From Stenogyne calaminthoides (lineage: Eukaryota > Streptophyta > Magnoliopsida > Lamiales > Lamiaceae): a DNA stretch of 64,000 bases. Positions 42,803 through 54,336 of this stretch are shown here, piece after piece. A program made the translations under genes and the position numbers. The notes under the pieces are model-generated. The model was not told the DNA's origin and did not search any database. It saw nothing but the letters and a program-made list of their open reading frames with translations. The stretch covers positions 7,408,037 to 7,472,036 of the forward strand of contig JBBCBC010000026.1 in assembly GCA_037126765.1 (NCBI GenBank), given 5' to 3'. How positions within the stretch are numbered: position 1 is the stretch's first letter; every line of letters starts with the position of its first letter.

Positions 42803-43900
42803 TTATGTATGATATGCAAATTGATTTTTAGTTTGAGTAAGATATTTCAATAAATTCAGTCAAACTAGTAATTTTAGCATCAATTTAGCAAATAAGTGTT
42901 TAGATCTAATAAAAATTACAGAAATATATCATCACGATTTGTAAACCTAGGTACCAGAGAGAAATTGAGATCATGCAATTAATTAAACAAGAAATTACCA
43001 GAAATTGATTCGAAAGATTTAGAAATCGGAAGAGTAGAATCAATTGATCTCGAAAGTAATTCTCTGAAGTTTTTTTTTTTTTGAAAGAATTTGATCTTTT
43101 AAGAACTTTGAGAAGACGAAGTAGTGGAAAGAGGTTTTCTGAAAAGATTTGAATTTTATAGAATACGAGGGAAAACCTTTTTGCACAACTTTCCAAAGTA
43201 CTCAAGTATCCGTGTTTTGAAATCAGTGGCTGAGATTAGTCGGCCAAAAAGTATTTTGATCTCACGGTTGAGAAAAGTAGTCTTCTCGTATTTCGGACTC
43301 AAAAATTCGCAATAAAACGCATTAAAAACACATTCCCAAGTCCGCATTAAAAGTTTTGCAGAGCATGCGTCATGAACAGAGTAAAATCAAGTATTTAAAT
43401 AATGCATGTAAGGTATTCAGAAAGGGATAAATAAGAGAACGTATCTGACTGATTGATATTGTAATCAACCAGTTACCACAGTGATCTGGTCTGGTACTTT
43501 GTTGACCTATCTGATGGTTGCCTTATGCATTTCCCAACAATATCTCACTCATCTGATCAGATTCTTGCTTGAAACACTTCGCCACTTATCTGATCCACTT
43601 ATCTGATACTCTTTTCTGATGCACTTATCTAATACACTTCATCCTTCAGTATTTTTCTAATTAGCCCGCATTTACTGAAGTCAACTCCCGCCAAAACTTT
43701 TACTTCGGGGAGTCCAAAAGTCGCCTCGATTTCCAAATCGGCGCGATTTGACATTCCATAATAATGGCATAGATATGCTGTGATTAATCACACCGTTAAC
43801 TCATCCAACCATTAGCCGCGTGTTCCATACGCGTTGTCGATGCAAATTTCTCTTAAGGTCTTCTGAGAAAATAAATTTGCATTTATACCCCTAATTTCCT
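42803..43900. other. A3 spacer between ORF3 and the antisense unit
   Basis: Homologous to 23288-24398 of A1. Compared with A1 it has about 60 extra bases near 43755-43815 (ACATTCCATAATAATGGC onward). No coding signal. Confidence 0.45.
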
Positions 43901-43984
43901 TCTATAAATTAGCCTGGGGTGATTAGGTAAACAACACAACATAAACCATTCATCCTTTTTTAGCATATACTTCATGTTTTTCCG

Positions 43985-44290
43985 ATGAGTGCCTTATTTC
44001 CGGTGAACCTTTCGGTGGGAATCTTTAGCCCTTTTCCAATGAATTCAGCTTCTCAAATCAACCCTGTGTGTTCCTTCACACTGCTGTAGTCGTCATCTAA
44101 GATTTCACATACGATCAATGCTAAGCTTCTTTACCACCACGGAGGCGGATCTGCTAAGGCAAATGAGGCCTTCTCCTAACTGTATGCACCTTGTGCGCCT
44201 ATAGAGATGACGGAATTAGCATCAACAGACTTAGTCTGAAACAAAACATGAGTTTGGTATATGGTCTGCATCAGTCAACAATCGATCGTC
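43985..44290 (+). pseudogene. Antisense ORF of A3 (broken copy)
   Basis: Matches the A1 antisense ORF: TATA box at 43901-43909, leader with CAACACAACATAAACC, ATG at 43985, then PVNLSVGIF, SASQINPVC and a TAG at about 44087. After it AKLLYHHGGGSAKANE is still readable, ending at an in-frame TAA. The 3' UTR-like tail with GGGTCCTTATCAATG extends to about 44680. Both copies keep promoter, leader and word order, but A3 could not make the full product. Confidence 0.5.
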
Positions 44291-44943
44291 ATATATCAAA
44301 CCTGTGGCACTGTGCCCCATTTAACAGCTGGAGAGCCCGTTGATTTCACGTCTGAGGGCTCCTGGCTTGGACATCCTTCAAAGCCTCTCTCGCTCCTCAC
44401 TCCGAAGCTTTTGAGATTGGCTCAGGATTCTCGAGGCCTCTCTGACGCCCCTTCTTAGGATCTAGGGAAAATGAGAGCATCATTCCTTGAACTCTCTCTC
44501 TTCTTCCCTACCTAGGGTTGGCTTAGGGCTTATGGTTTATGACCTCCGGGTCTTCTTGTACTTGTAATACCACTTGAAGATAGCTTGTAGCACTTGTAGC
44601 TTGTGATATCACTTGTAACTTGTAAATCTGACCTCCGGGTCCTTATCAATGTAAAACTATGTTATTCCATTGCTGTGTTGTTTCTTCTGACTTATGCGAT
44701 CTGTAGCTTTAAACTTGACTTGCTTGTTGACTGTAGCTTTAATCGACTTACAAAGTAATCTTCCAATCTGATTAGTTCCCCCTTAATCTGATATATCTTA
44801 AACTGATCTGCCCTTTGTCTGAACTTCAGATCGGCTACTTGTCTAACTTTCTGATCTGCTCCTTATCTGAACTTCAGATCGGCTCCTCGTCTGGTCGTCT
44901 GATCAGTTGAGATTCCTAACTCAACTGATTCCACTTAACGTAG

Positions 44944-47900
44944 TTAGTCTTTTAACCAACTGGTTCTAGAGATCAGTCCTTCAACCATATCTGGTGCATT
45001 TTCTCCGAGATCCAAAAGCCCTAGCTCGTTGCATAACTCTCTGAATCTGATCTCGGCTAGCGGCTTAGTTAAGATATCAGCTTTCTGCTTGTCAGTATGG
45101 ATCATTTCCATTCTGATATTCTTCTTTTCAACGTGATCTCTGATAAAATGGTGTCTGACATCCACATGCTTGCATCTTGTATGTAGAACAGGATTCTGAG
45201 TGATTGCAATAACACTATTACTGTCACAGAATATAGGTACGTTCTTAGCTACGATGTTGTAATCCCTCAGCTGCTGACTTAGCCAGAGCAGTTGGGAACA
45301 ACAACTTCCTACAGCTATATATTCTGCTTCAGCAGTAGATGTCGCAACTGATGTCTGTTTCTTCGAAAACCAAGAGATCAGTTTATTTCCTAGAAACTGA
45401 CATGAACCTGAGGTTGACTTCCTGTCGATTCTCTAACCTCCGTAATCTGAATCAGAATACCCACTAAGCTCTAGATTGTCATCTGATGGGTAAAATAAAC
45501 CAAGGTTTACTGTCCCCTTCAGATACTTGAGAATCCGCTTAGCTGCTTCTAGGTGGCTTTGCATTGGATTAACTTGAAATCTGGAACATACACATACTGC
45601 AAAAGTAATGTCTGGTCTGCTGGCAGTCAGGTATAGTAGTGATCCAATCAGAGCTCTATGTTCTTTCTGATTAACTTTCTGACCATCTTCATCTGGATCC
45701 ATCTTGAATCCGGTCATCATTGGAATTCTGGCTTCCTTATAATGTTGAACTCCAAACTTTGCCAGTAGATTCCTTGTGTATTTCGCCTGGCAGATGAATA
45801 TCCCTTCTGTACTCTGCTTGACTTGTAAACCCAGAAAGTAATTCATCTGACCCATCATGGACATCTCGAACTTTCCTTGCATCAATTTGCTGAACTTCTC
45901 ACACAGCTTCTTGTTGGGAGATCCGAAGATGATGTCGTCCACGTAAATCTGAACCATCAGAATATCTTCTCCATCTTCTATTCTGAATAAGGTTCTGTCC
46001 ACTATTCCTTTAGTGAAACCGCTGTCTATCAAGAACTGAGAGAGTGTATCATGCCAAGCTCGAGGAGCATGTTTCAGGCCATAAAGAGCTTTTCTTAAAT
46101 GGTACACTTGGTTGCCCTTTTCAAAGCCTGGAGGTTGTTCAACATAAACTTCCTCTGCTAGTACCCCATTTAAGAATGCACTCTTTACATCCATCTGATA
46201 CACAATGAACCCTCTGTGGGCAGCATATGCCAGAAACAGCCGAATGGCTTCTAGGCGAGCGACTGGTGCAAAGGTCTCATCATAATCAATTCCTTCTGAT
46301 TGTGAATACCCCTTAGCAACAAGTCTTGCCTTATTCCTGGTTATGACATTATTCTCATCTCTCTTGTTCTTGAATATCCACTTCCTACCAATTAAGTCTT
46401 GATGAGTTGGTCTTTCCACCAATTTCCAAACTTGATTCCTCTCAAACTGTTCCAGTTCCTCTTGCATGGCTAGAATCCAGATTGCGTCTTGTAGAGCTTC
46501 CTCTACTGTAGTTGGTTCCTTCAAAGACAGAGAGCAACAGTACATGGCACTTTCACCAATCTAATGTTTAGTTTTGACTCTCTCAGATGGGTCTCCGATA
46601 ATCAGATCGGTTGGATGACTGGTAATCCAGGTCCTTCTGTTTTGATGTGCGTCTGTTTGGAGAACATCATCCATATCTGATAGTAGTTCATTACTAGTGA
46701 TTGGGAGTGGTGCGGAATTATGATCCACTTGATAAGAACATGTCTCAGCTGATGTTGGACTCATCATGTCTTGATGTCTGTTCGTAGGAACTTCAGGAGT
46801 TCCCCCTGAACCAGATGGTTCAGTTGATACTGTCTCAGCTGTAACAGCTTCTTCACTGACAGTTGTGCGTACCTTAGGGTCTGATTGACCTGTTGAATCA
46901 GAAAGATCAAGTTCAGGGATGTACACTTTTACGTGTTCAGCTTCTTTCTCGTTGATGCTTAGCTGATCCATTTTCTGTGTGTCAGGTAGCGGTTGATCTG
47001 GTACGGCTTGTTCTGAGGCAGCTTTCTCTTGTTCAGAAGATGTCTCATCAAAGACCACATGAGGTGTTTCTTCCATAACTAGGGTTCGTTTGTTGTAAAC
47101 CCTAAAAGCCTTGCTGGATGAGGAATATCCTAAGAATATACCCTCATCTGACTTAGCCTCAAAAGTCTTCAATTGACTTTTCCCATTGTTGTGAATGAAA
47201 CACTTGCACCCAAAAATATGGAAGTATGAAACACGAGGTTTTCTGCCCTTCCATAGTTCATAAGGTGTTTTGAAGTGAGTCTTAGTCAGAGAACATCTGT
47301 TCTGAGTATGGCATGCGGTGTTGATTGCTTCTGCACAGAAACGGCTTGGTGTGGCATGTTCAGCTAACATAGTGCGAGCAGCTTCCTTGAGAGTTTTGTT
47401 TCTCCGTTCTGCTACTCCATTTTGTTGTGGCGTTCTTGCAGCTGACGTTTCATGTTGTATTCCAAACTCAGTGCAAAAATCAGTAATAAAGGAATTCAGG
47501 AACTCTGTACCTTTATCTGATCTGATTTTTACTATGCTGACACCCTTCTCGTTTTGTAGCTACTTGAGAAGCTCGGGTATCTTTGTCATTGTCTCATTCT
47601 TCTTATGTAAGAATACAACCCAAGTAAGCTTGGAATAATCATCCACGATTACCAGAGTATATTTGCGTCTATTGAGACTGACTGGTGTAACTGGTCCGAA
47701 TAGATCCATATGGAGCAGTTGTAGTACTCTACTGGATGCTGGTCCAGGTATTCCCTTGAATGAGGCTTTGACTTGTTTTTCCTTCTGACATGCTGCACAT
47801 GTCTGATCTTTGGAGAATATCTCATTCGGAAGTCCCTCAACCAAAGACATCCTAGCTATCTTGTTAAGAGTCTTGAAGTTCAGATGACTCATTCTTTTGT

Positions 47901-48360
47901 GCGAGCCAATCGCTACTTTTGGAACTCTTAACAATTAAGCATGTATTCCTCAGCAAATTGTTTCCAATCTCTAATCGTGACACTTGTGTAGATCGTCCCT
48001 TTCCTTGAACGATTAGCTAGGTTTGTTGAGTAGCTCGATTCCTAATCAATCCTTTACCAAACTTGTCGCTTGAGAATTCAACTTCAATCCGAATCCGTTA
48101 TCCTGTGATAATCTTGATAGAAGATTGTGCTTTAATCCTTTCGACATACGAGACTCGTTTGTTATTTGTACATCATCATTCTCACGAGGTTAGAATCCTT
48201 TGGTAAAACCAAAGTTATCATCACGAAAGAGTACCGTAGGGCCTTATTGTTCTTTGTAAGAGCTAAGGAGATGTTTGCTTCGATGTCATGTGCCTTGAGC
48301 ATCCACTATCGATGTACAGATAGTTCCTTGTGCACCTCCTTTGTTGGCGATCCCCCTTTT
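44944..48360 (-). pseudogene. pol of A3: protease remnant, integrase, reverse transcriptase, RNase H
   Basis: From 47934 to 44944 the sequence stays in a single minus-strand frame with only a few stops (near 47558, 46559 and 45431). Integrase has the HKRMSHLNF and CAACQ zinc finger, HMDLFGP, RSDKGTEF and NGVAERRN. Reverse transcriptase (46545-45433, 370 codons) has Asp119 in YQMDVKSAF and YVDD at residues 201-204. RNase H ends at 44944 with DVRHHFIRDH. The protease part, 47935-48360, is heavily corrupted, with only IDSGCSRHMT clearly left (about 48290). Confidence 0.85.
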
Positions 48361-51300
48361 GAACATGTTTACTTTTTGTAATCGAATCGGGCTTTAGGTA
48401 CCCCTTTGGAATTGGGTCTGGTGGGTTAGTGGTGGATTTAGGGATCCACACAAACAGAAAGCACTTCTATGGTAATCGATAGATTAGAAGGTCCGATTTG
48501 TCTCCCATACAAATCAACATAATCATCGTCTCTTTATATCTTTTCGATTAGTATGATTATTAGTGTGAACATTGGGTGACTTAGAAGACTTGGGATTTTT
48601 CTTTATATTTTGTCTTCTTTTAATCGGTGTGGCTCGAAAAAGCAAAGAAATAGCCCTAGATCTCTGGTTATAAGGATAGGTACTGTTCTACCTACCATCA
48701 AAAGATTCATATCTTCTTGGCATAGATGGTCTTTGCGGTTTACCTATAGCTTGGCTTATTAGGCGGTGACCTTGATTGGGTCTCGATTAGGTTTCCTTTT
48801 TACATGGTTGTCTCTTTCCGATACCTAATCACGATCGATGGAGTTGAGGTCTCTTCGGAAGAATCTGGTTCTTTTTCTGTTGATTTTCGGTGATGCTTAA
48901 TCGATTGGGGTCCATTTTCGTTGTCTTTCCCTTTACGATTAGGCACTTGTCTTACTTGCTCAACGATTTGTTCTTTTTTCCTTATCGGATACATGTTTAG
49001 CTTTTTGTGTATCTTTGTCGAGACTTGTTTGATTACACCTTCTTCGAAGTGAATCAAACACTTGGGCTCTTTGAGGATGTAGAAGGGTTCTCATACCCAA
49101 TTTCCATCTTGTTAGTCGGCGTTTAAAATAGGTGTTAATTTTTTGAGCGGTTTTTTATGACTTCGTGAAAACCTCTATTTTTTTCTTGGCGCAGAGACTA
49201 TCCTCGATAGATGATTTTAGACTCTCATGTAGTCGGAATAGCTCATCAAATTTAGCAATTTTGAAGGATTTTGAAATCATATGACAAGTATAAACATAAA
49301 GCAAAGAAGAACACACAATTTTTGTTGATACATCCACTCTTAAAGTAATGGACTTAGTTTTACGATCTTTGATCTCAAACGGACTTATCACGATCGAAGA
49401 TTTAACGGAGTTTCGAGAATGTTAAGTTCCTCGCGGTTTTGGGTATAAGGTTGTTTCAACGAATTTCAGGGTGAGATTTTCCTTACATTAGTTTCAATCT
49501 AAGAGTTGCGTTCTCTTTATTTTGTGCTTAGAAGGCGATTATTTATGATGGTGGGAAGCTTGTCATTTTTAAAGCGTCTTTTCCACTATTGTATTAGTGT
49601 CTCTTTGCATCGGAGAGATCATCAAGCAATTGCTCGAGTTGAGTGCCTAGGTGAATCTCTCTAGCAGTGTCTTTAATAATAGCTTCGAGGTGTGGTAATT
49701 GAAAAAGCGAAGGTTTGGAGGTTACCTCGATTGGTCTTCCTCCTTTGGCCATTAAGGCGGAGACTTCATCATCATCGAAGAGAATATCGAGATCTCTTCA
49801 TGTTCGTGGAAGTTTCAACAAGTATATCGATTGGTCTTGATTGAGTTCATTTCTTATCGTCGACGAAATCTTCTACGGATGAGTAGCGAGTCCTCGGGAA
49901 AGGCGGATATCCGAGTTAGAATCATCCATTCTTAGATCTTCATCGTGACCGTGGCTTTTCTATCTCCGAGGCATTGCTCTCTTTATCCGATCCGACACTT
50001 CCGATTTCTCTTCCCTTTCTCATTATCATCGGGGAGTCGAGGCATTAGGTCTTTGTAGTGACTTTATCCGTTTTGATCACCGTTTTGAAGCATGATAACT
50101 CGATCTCTGGAACTTCCGATCTCTCTATCATCTACTCGATCACTGAGTTCCCCCTCCGGGTAAGTTAGCTTCAAAAAACACAAGTTGATAATGTTTTCGC
50201 ATAATTCATCAAAGGAAAATATCCTAACAATTTCCTTTTTTTGATAATGACGCCAAAACATTAAAATATATGCGACTTTTGGTATCGGGGTTTTTGAACT
50301 CACTTTGAAAAAATTGTGAAGCGTCGGATCTGTTATCTCTTCTCTCATAGAAAAACAAATGATCATCTTGTTTTCCGAAATTTTTTCTTCTATTTTGTGA
50401 TCTCTTGATGTGGTTGTTTCGCTTATAATAGAATCGATTAATTCATCAAACACAAAGGATTTAGTTTCTAGTGATGATCGGTTGGCCTCCTGTTTTTCAA
50501 TTTTTGTCTTGATAGTCTCTCGTAGAATCTCGATACTTACCAAGTTGAGTATTTGTTCTTTCAAGTTTCCTGGTCAAGCGGGAGCGATTTGTTTTTGCTA
50601 GATGTTTGACTCATTATGTTTCCAACCGGTTTGGGTTAAGGTTCAGTGAGATGGCCTTAGATCTGCTGTTCTTTGGTTGCTTTAAATGCAACTGATTTTA
50701 GGCGTTGAGGCTTGGTGGGGTGTCTCGTCTTCATCTTCTTGTCCTCTTTCGATTAAATCGAACTCGTGAGCTTTAAGGCTTAGGAACAAGTTACTTGGCT
50801 TCATCTTTGAAATGTCTTGGCAATCCTTGATTACAGTGACTTTCATGTCCCATTTCTTGGTGAGAGATCTTAGGATCTTGTAGTTGATATCTTTGTCCTT
50901 AAGCATCTCTCTTCCAAGTTCTCGTAGTTTATTTACTGACATGGTGATCCTCCCAATGAGCTCGTTGATGGTCTCGTTGGACATCATCTTAAGCTTTTTG
51001 AACTTCACCGATTCAACATAATCGATTGTCTTTGACCATCGATCATTTTCATCCATATCTCGAAAAAGAGTATCCCACATTTGTTTCGCGGTTTTGAGAT
51101 ACTTTATCTTCTCCTTGGTGACTTTATCCATCGTCTTCATGATTATATGCCTGGCGATTGTATCTAGAGTATCTGATTTTTTCTTTCTTCTCGCATCCAT
51201 CGTAATTTGGGCTTTTTTCGCATAAGACTTCCTGGTGCAAAGTCTGGATCTCCTCCAACTGCTGGGTTGTCATGATATATGATGATGGGTCCTCGTTCAA

Positions 51301-51421
51301 TGACTTCCATCAATCTGCCGCTTATCGATCCTAGATGGTTGCACATATATATGGCCCAATCTGCATACTCATCAATTGAAAACTTAGGCAAATCATGATA
51401 CATACAAGAGGTATTATCCAT
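48361..51421 (-). pseudogene. gag of A3 (heavily indel-damaged)
   Basis: Starts at 51421 with MDNTSCMYHDLPKFSIDEYA. The UBN2-like domain is readable in two frames (51421-51164 and 51200-50682: TLDTIARHIIMKTMD, KILRSLTKKWDMKV). From about 50680 to 48400 the sequence follows A2 gag only in outline, with dense 1-3 base changes, many of which turn CAG or CTG into CG. The zinc knuckle cannot be read. Ends at FVWIPK-like WIPKSTTNP near 48450. Confidence 0.75.
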
Positions 51422-51517
51422 GCTGAGTGATTTTGAAAACGAATGAGTTTTGAAAATGGTTTTTCAAGATCTGTTCAAATGACCACAAAGATTCTTCCTC
51501 AAGAATCGATGATACTC

Positions 51518-51606
51518 AAAGTCATCAGTCAGCTAACAGGTCTGACTGGTCCTATTACAACCTGTTTTAGAACTTCCATCAAAACTAAAATACAGATTTC
51601 CCAACA
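51518..51606 (-). repeat. Remnant of the A3 5' LTR (about 88 bases)
   Basis: Only the outer end of the LTR remains (TGTTGGGAAATCTGTATTTT on the minus strand). It joins the gag leader at AAAGTCATCAG, where the leader has AAAGCCAG and the LTR has AAGTCATCAG. The PBS and the LTR promoter are gone. Confidence 0.85.
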
Positions 51607-52326
51607 GAATACCAATGCAGTTCCGACATGCTTTTTGTACACACAACTTTCGAACTCGTTTTGATCAAACCCATAAGACTTTATAACATGATCAAAACAT
51701 TGGTTCCAAGCTCTGGATGCCTGTTTGAGTCCGTAAATGGACTTCATGAGCTTACAAACTAGGTGTTCTTGACCTTTTTCAATGAAGCCTTGGGGTTGTT
51801 GCATATAGATCTCTTCATCAAGACTTCCGTTAAGGAAAGCTGTCTTGACATCCATTTACCAGATTTCAAAGTCGAGATGCGCAGCAATCGATAAGAGAAT
51901 TCGGATGGACTTGAGCATGACTACGGGCGAAAAAGTTTCCTCATAATCGATCCCTTCTTTCTGAGTATAACCTTTCGCCAAAAGTCTTGCCTTGAAGGTT
52001 TCCACCTTCCCGTCCGGTCCTCTTTTTCTCTTGTACACCCACTTGCAACCAATGGATTTGACCCCATTAAGTGGTTCGACTAGCTCCCACACTCTGTTAT
52101 GATCCATAGAACCCATTTCGGCTTTCATTATTATTTGCCAAGAAACTAGATCCTTGTCTTGGATTGCCTCGTCATATGTCCATGGGTCTGATTCGTCTTG
52201 ACCGGGGATCAAGTCCGAGGACTCTCCTATCCCCATGAATCTCTTAGGCTGTTTCACAACCCTACCACTACGACGAGGTTCCGGTTGTGTAAGTGTGTCG
52301 TTTGGTATGTCATCTTGTATAGTTGG
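51607..52326 (-). pseudogene. N-terminal reverse transcriptase of C1
   Basis: Continues C1 pol from 37040. The minus strand gives DPWTYDEAIQDKDLVSWQ, GCKWVYKRKRGPDGKVETFK, DYEETFSPV, MDVKTAFLNGSLDEEIYM and IYGLKQASRAW. A TAA just before MDVK (51856) replaces the Gln codon expected there. The upstream end stops at the C2 insertion, 52327. Confidence 0.87.
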
Positions 52327-54276
52327 TGTTGGGGAATAATTTACACAGATCTATTCGGGGTGAATATTTAAATACAAATTTAATTCTTATAATTATTACT
52401 AGCATGAATTAATCATATATTAATTCAAATAATAATTCAACAACATATCATGCATATAATAATTCACGTAAAACCTACGCATGCGGAATTCTACGAGTTA
52501 ACGTGAACGTACCTCTTGGGATGACAGTGATCTGGCAGATTAGACTAACCAAAAGAACTTCCCAAGTATTCCCTTAGCCCTCGTTCGACTATCCGATGGA
52601 AGGATTCTTGTGAACGATTTAACAAAAGGAAAATAAATTATGTTGCACTACCTTTGTGGATTTACTAATTTTTCCAGCACATGGAATTGTACACTACTCA
52701 CAATTGTCGTTTTTCGAAAAAATATAATCTGTCGACGTTACAAAATATTTGATATTTTATCGACGCTGATATTTTTTTCGAAAAACCAATTTTCGTGTGT
52801 TACTGGGAATGAAACATTCATCCCCCATTTATAGAGGAGAGGGGAACGGAAATTACATGTGAAATAAGGAGGAAAAAATCTTTTCTTGATCTCCAAGAAA
52901 TCTTGAATATATCTCATATATTCTTTTCTCCATAATTAAAATATTCCATAAGATCCCACTCTCTTATTTGTTATGGAATATTTCGAAATATTAGGGATCA
53001 AGATTCCAAGATTTGGATCTTCTTGAATTTATGAGATATTCTTGTACTTCAAGAAATACATATCTTCCATAATATCTTTTTAAGAAAATCAAGATAATCT
53101 TTCTTGCCCACTATATTTCAAAATTTTCGAAATCTCTATTATGAATAATCAAGTGGGAGATTTCTTGAATTTAATGAGATAATCTTGTATTCCAAGAATA
53201 CATATCTTCATTCCATAACAAAATTCAAAGAAAATCTTTCTCCCCTCTTATCCATAATTTTCGAAATAAATAGGAAAAATTAAGCAACAATATTTATTTT
53301 ATTTTAATCACCTTTTTCAGTTATTGGACTATATGTTGGGCTACTTAGGGGGCCTTTAGGAGAATTAAGATTGGACCTTCTAATGGACCTTGAATATCTA
53401 ATATTGAGCCACAATATTATTCAAGCCCATAAATATTAATTAATCCCACTACATAATTAATATTGCACTATCCATCTTAACCCATATTACAGTCAATATG
53501 GCTCCCGGTTATTATTTCCCGTGTTTAAGATTATCTAGCCCATTAATTAATTCAAGCCACTGAAATAGCTTTCCATTAATTAATATCTTTTGTCCTTGGT
53601 CAAGGAACGGTTCAACATTATTATCCATACCGGAAACTAATTCCACTTGCAAGATTTGGTATGATAAAGCTTATGAACCTCCCAAAGGGGCAAATCGAAC
53701 AAGCGTACTTGCACACGATTCTTCGTATTAAATCTTAGCAATCACATGTGACCAATAATATTGCCCAAGATAAAAAGTATTGAATCTCGTTGATTCTCTA
53801 ACCATGATAAGTCAAAGCAATAGTTACCAATCACAATTGTTCATATTTAAGGAACGAAGATTAAGAAATAACGAACCACTGAGGTCTAATTCTTTCTTGT
53901 TCAGTTCTGAAGAATTTATCCTCCTGTAGGTCCTATTCAGTGCAACAGTCATGCACTAGTGTAATCTCTTGGTCAAGACAAGCCAATCTGAGTCTTACAC
54001 TTCAACTTTTCAGGCACGGGTTGTTCATTTCCATCTAGGTCGTGAATGGCATACTTTTAGTACAAGGGACTGTTAATTTAATCTTCTGTGATCTAGTATC
54101 ATTAAATTAACTACAATGTAACACGTACGAATTATTGAACAGTTATGCAGTAAATATATGTAACATTCAATAATATTTAAAGCATCAGTGATAAACAATT
54201 TATTTCAGTAAATACGTTCGAAATTCAGTTTTGATTATACAAAAGTATAAGCATACTTTCTAGTATAATCCCAACA
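52327..54276 (-). repeat. 3' LTR of C2 (1,950 bases)
   Basis: Same ends as the C1 LTR. It is about 110 bases longer because of a palindromic insert at 52693-52803. The minus-strand TATA box lies in CCCCCATTTATAGAGG near 52821. Confidence 0.88.
52693..52803. mobile_element. 111-base foldback insert in C2-type LTRs (MITE-like)
   Basis: Starts ACTACTCACAATTG and ends AATTTTCGTGTGTTAC. The arms share GTTTTTCGAAAAAATAT and its complement, and the centre contains AAAATAT/ATATTTT. Copies are also at about 60085-60190 and 60640-60745. The C1 LTR at about 34449 has the empty site (GAATTGTACTTGGGAATG). Confidence 0.7.
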
Positions 54277-54293
54277 ATCTCTCACTTATACTC
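54277..54293 (-). other. Polypurine tract of C2
   Basis: The minus strand reads GTATAAGTGAGAGATTG next to the LTR; one G of the C1 tract is A here. Confidence 0.75.
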
Positions 54294-54336
54294 AAAGTCT
54301 GCTTTTAAGTATACTACAACATGTCTCGTGTAGTCT

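Larger units (their letters stand above)
37041..51606 (-). mobile_element. Copia element A3 (family A), complete in outline, 5' LTR mostly deleted
   Basis: Inserted in the reverse transcriptase of C1 with a perfect 5-base duplication, GAATA, at 37036-37040 and 51607-51611. Minus-strand order: 88-base LTR remnant, gag, pol, spacer with antisense unit, ORF3, polypurine tract, 3' LTR. The PBS and about 95% of the 5' LTR are missing. It is the only family A copy in which both ends are visible, and it fixes the family layout. Confidence 0.9.
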
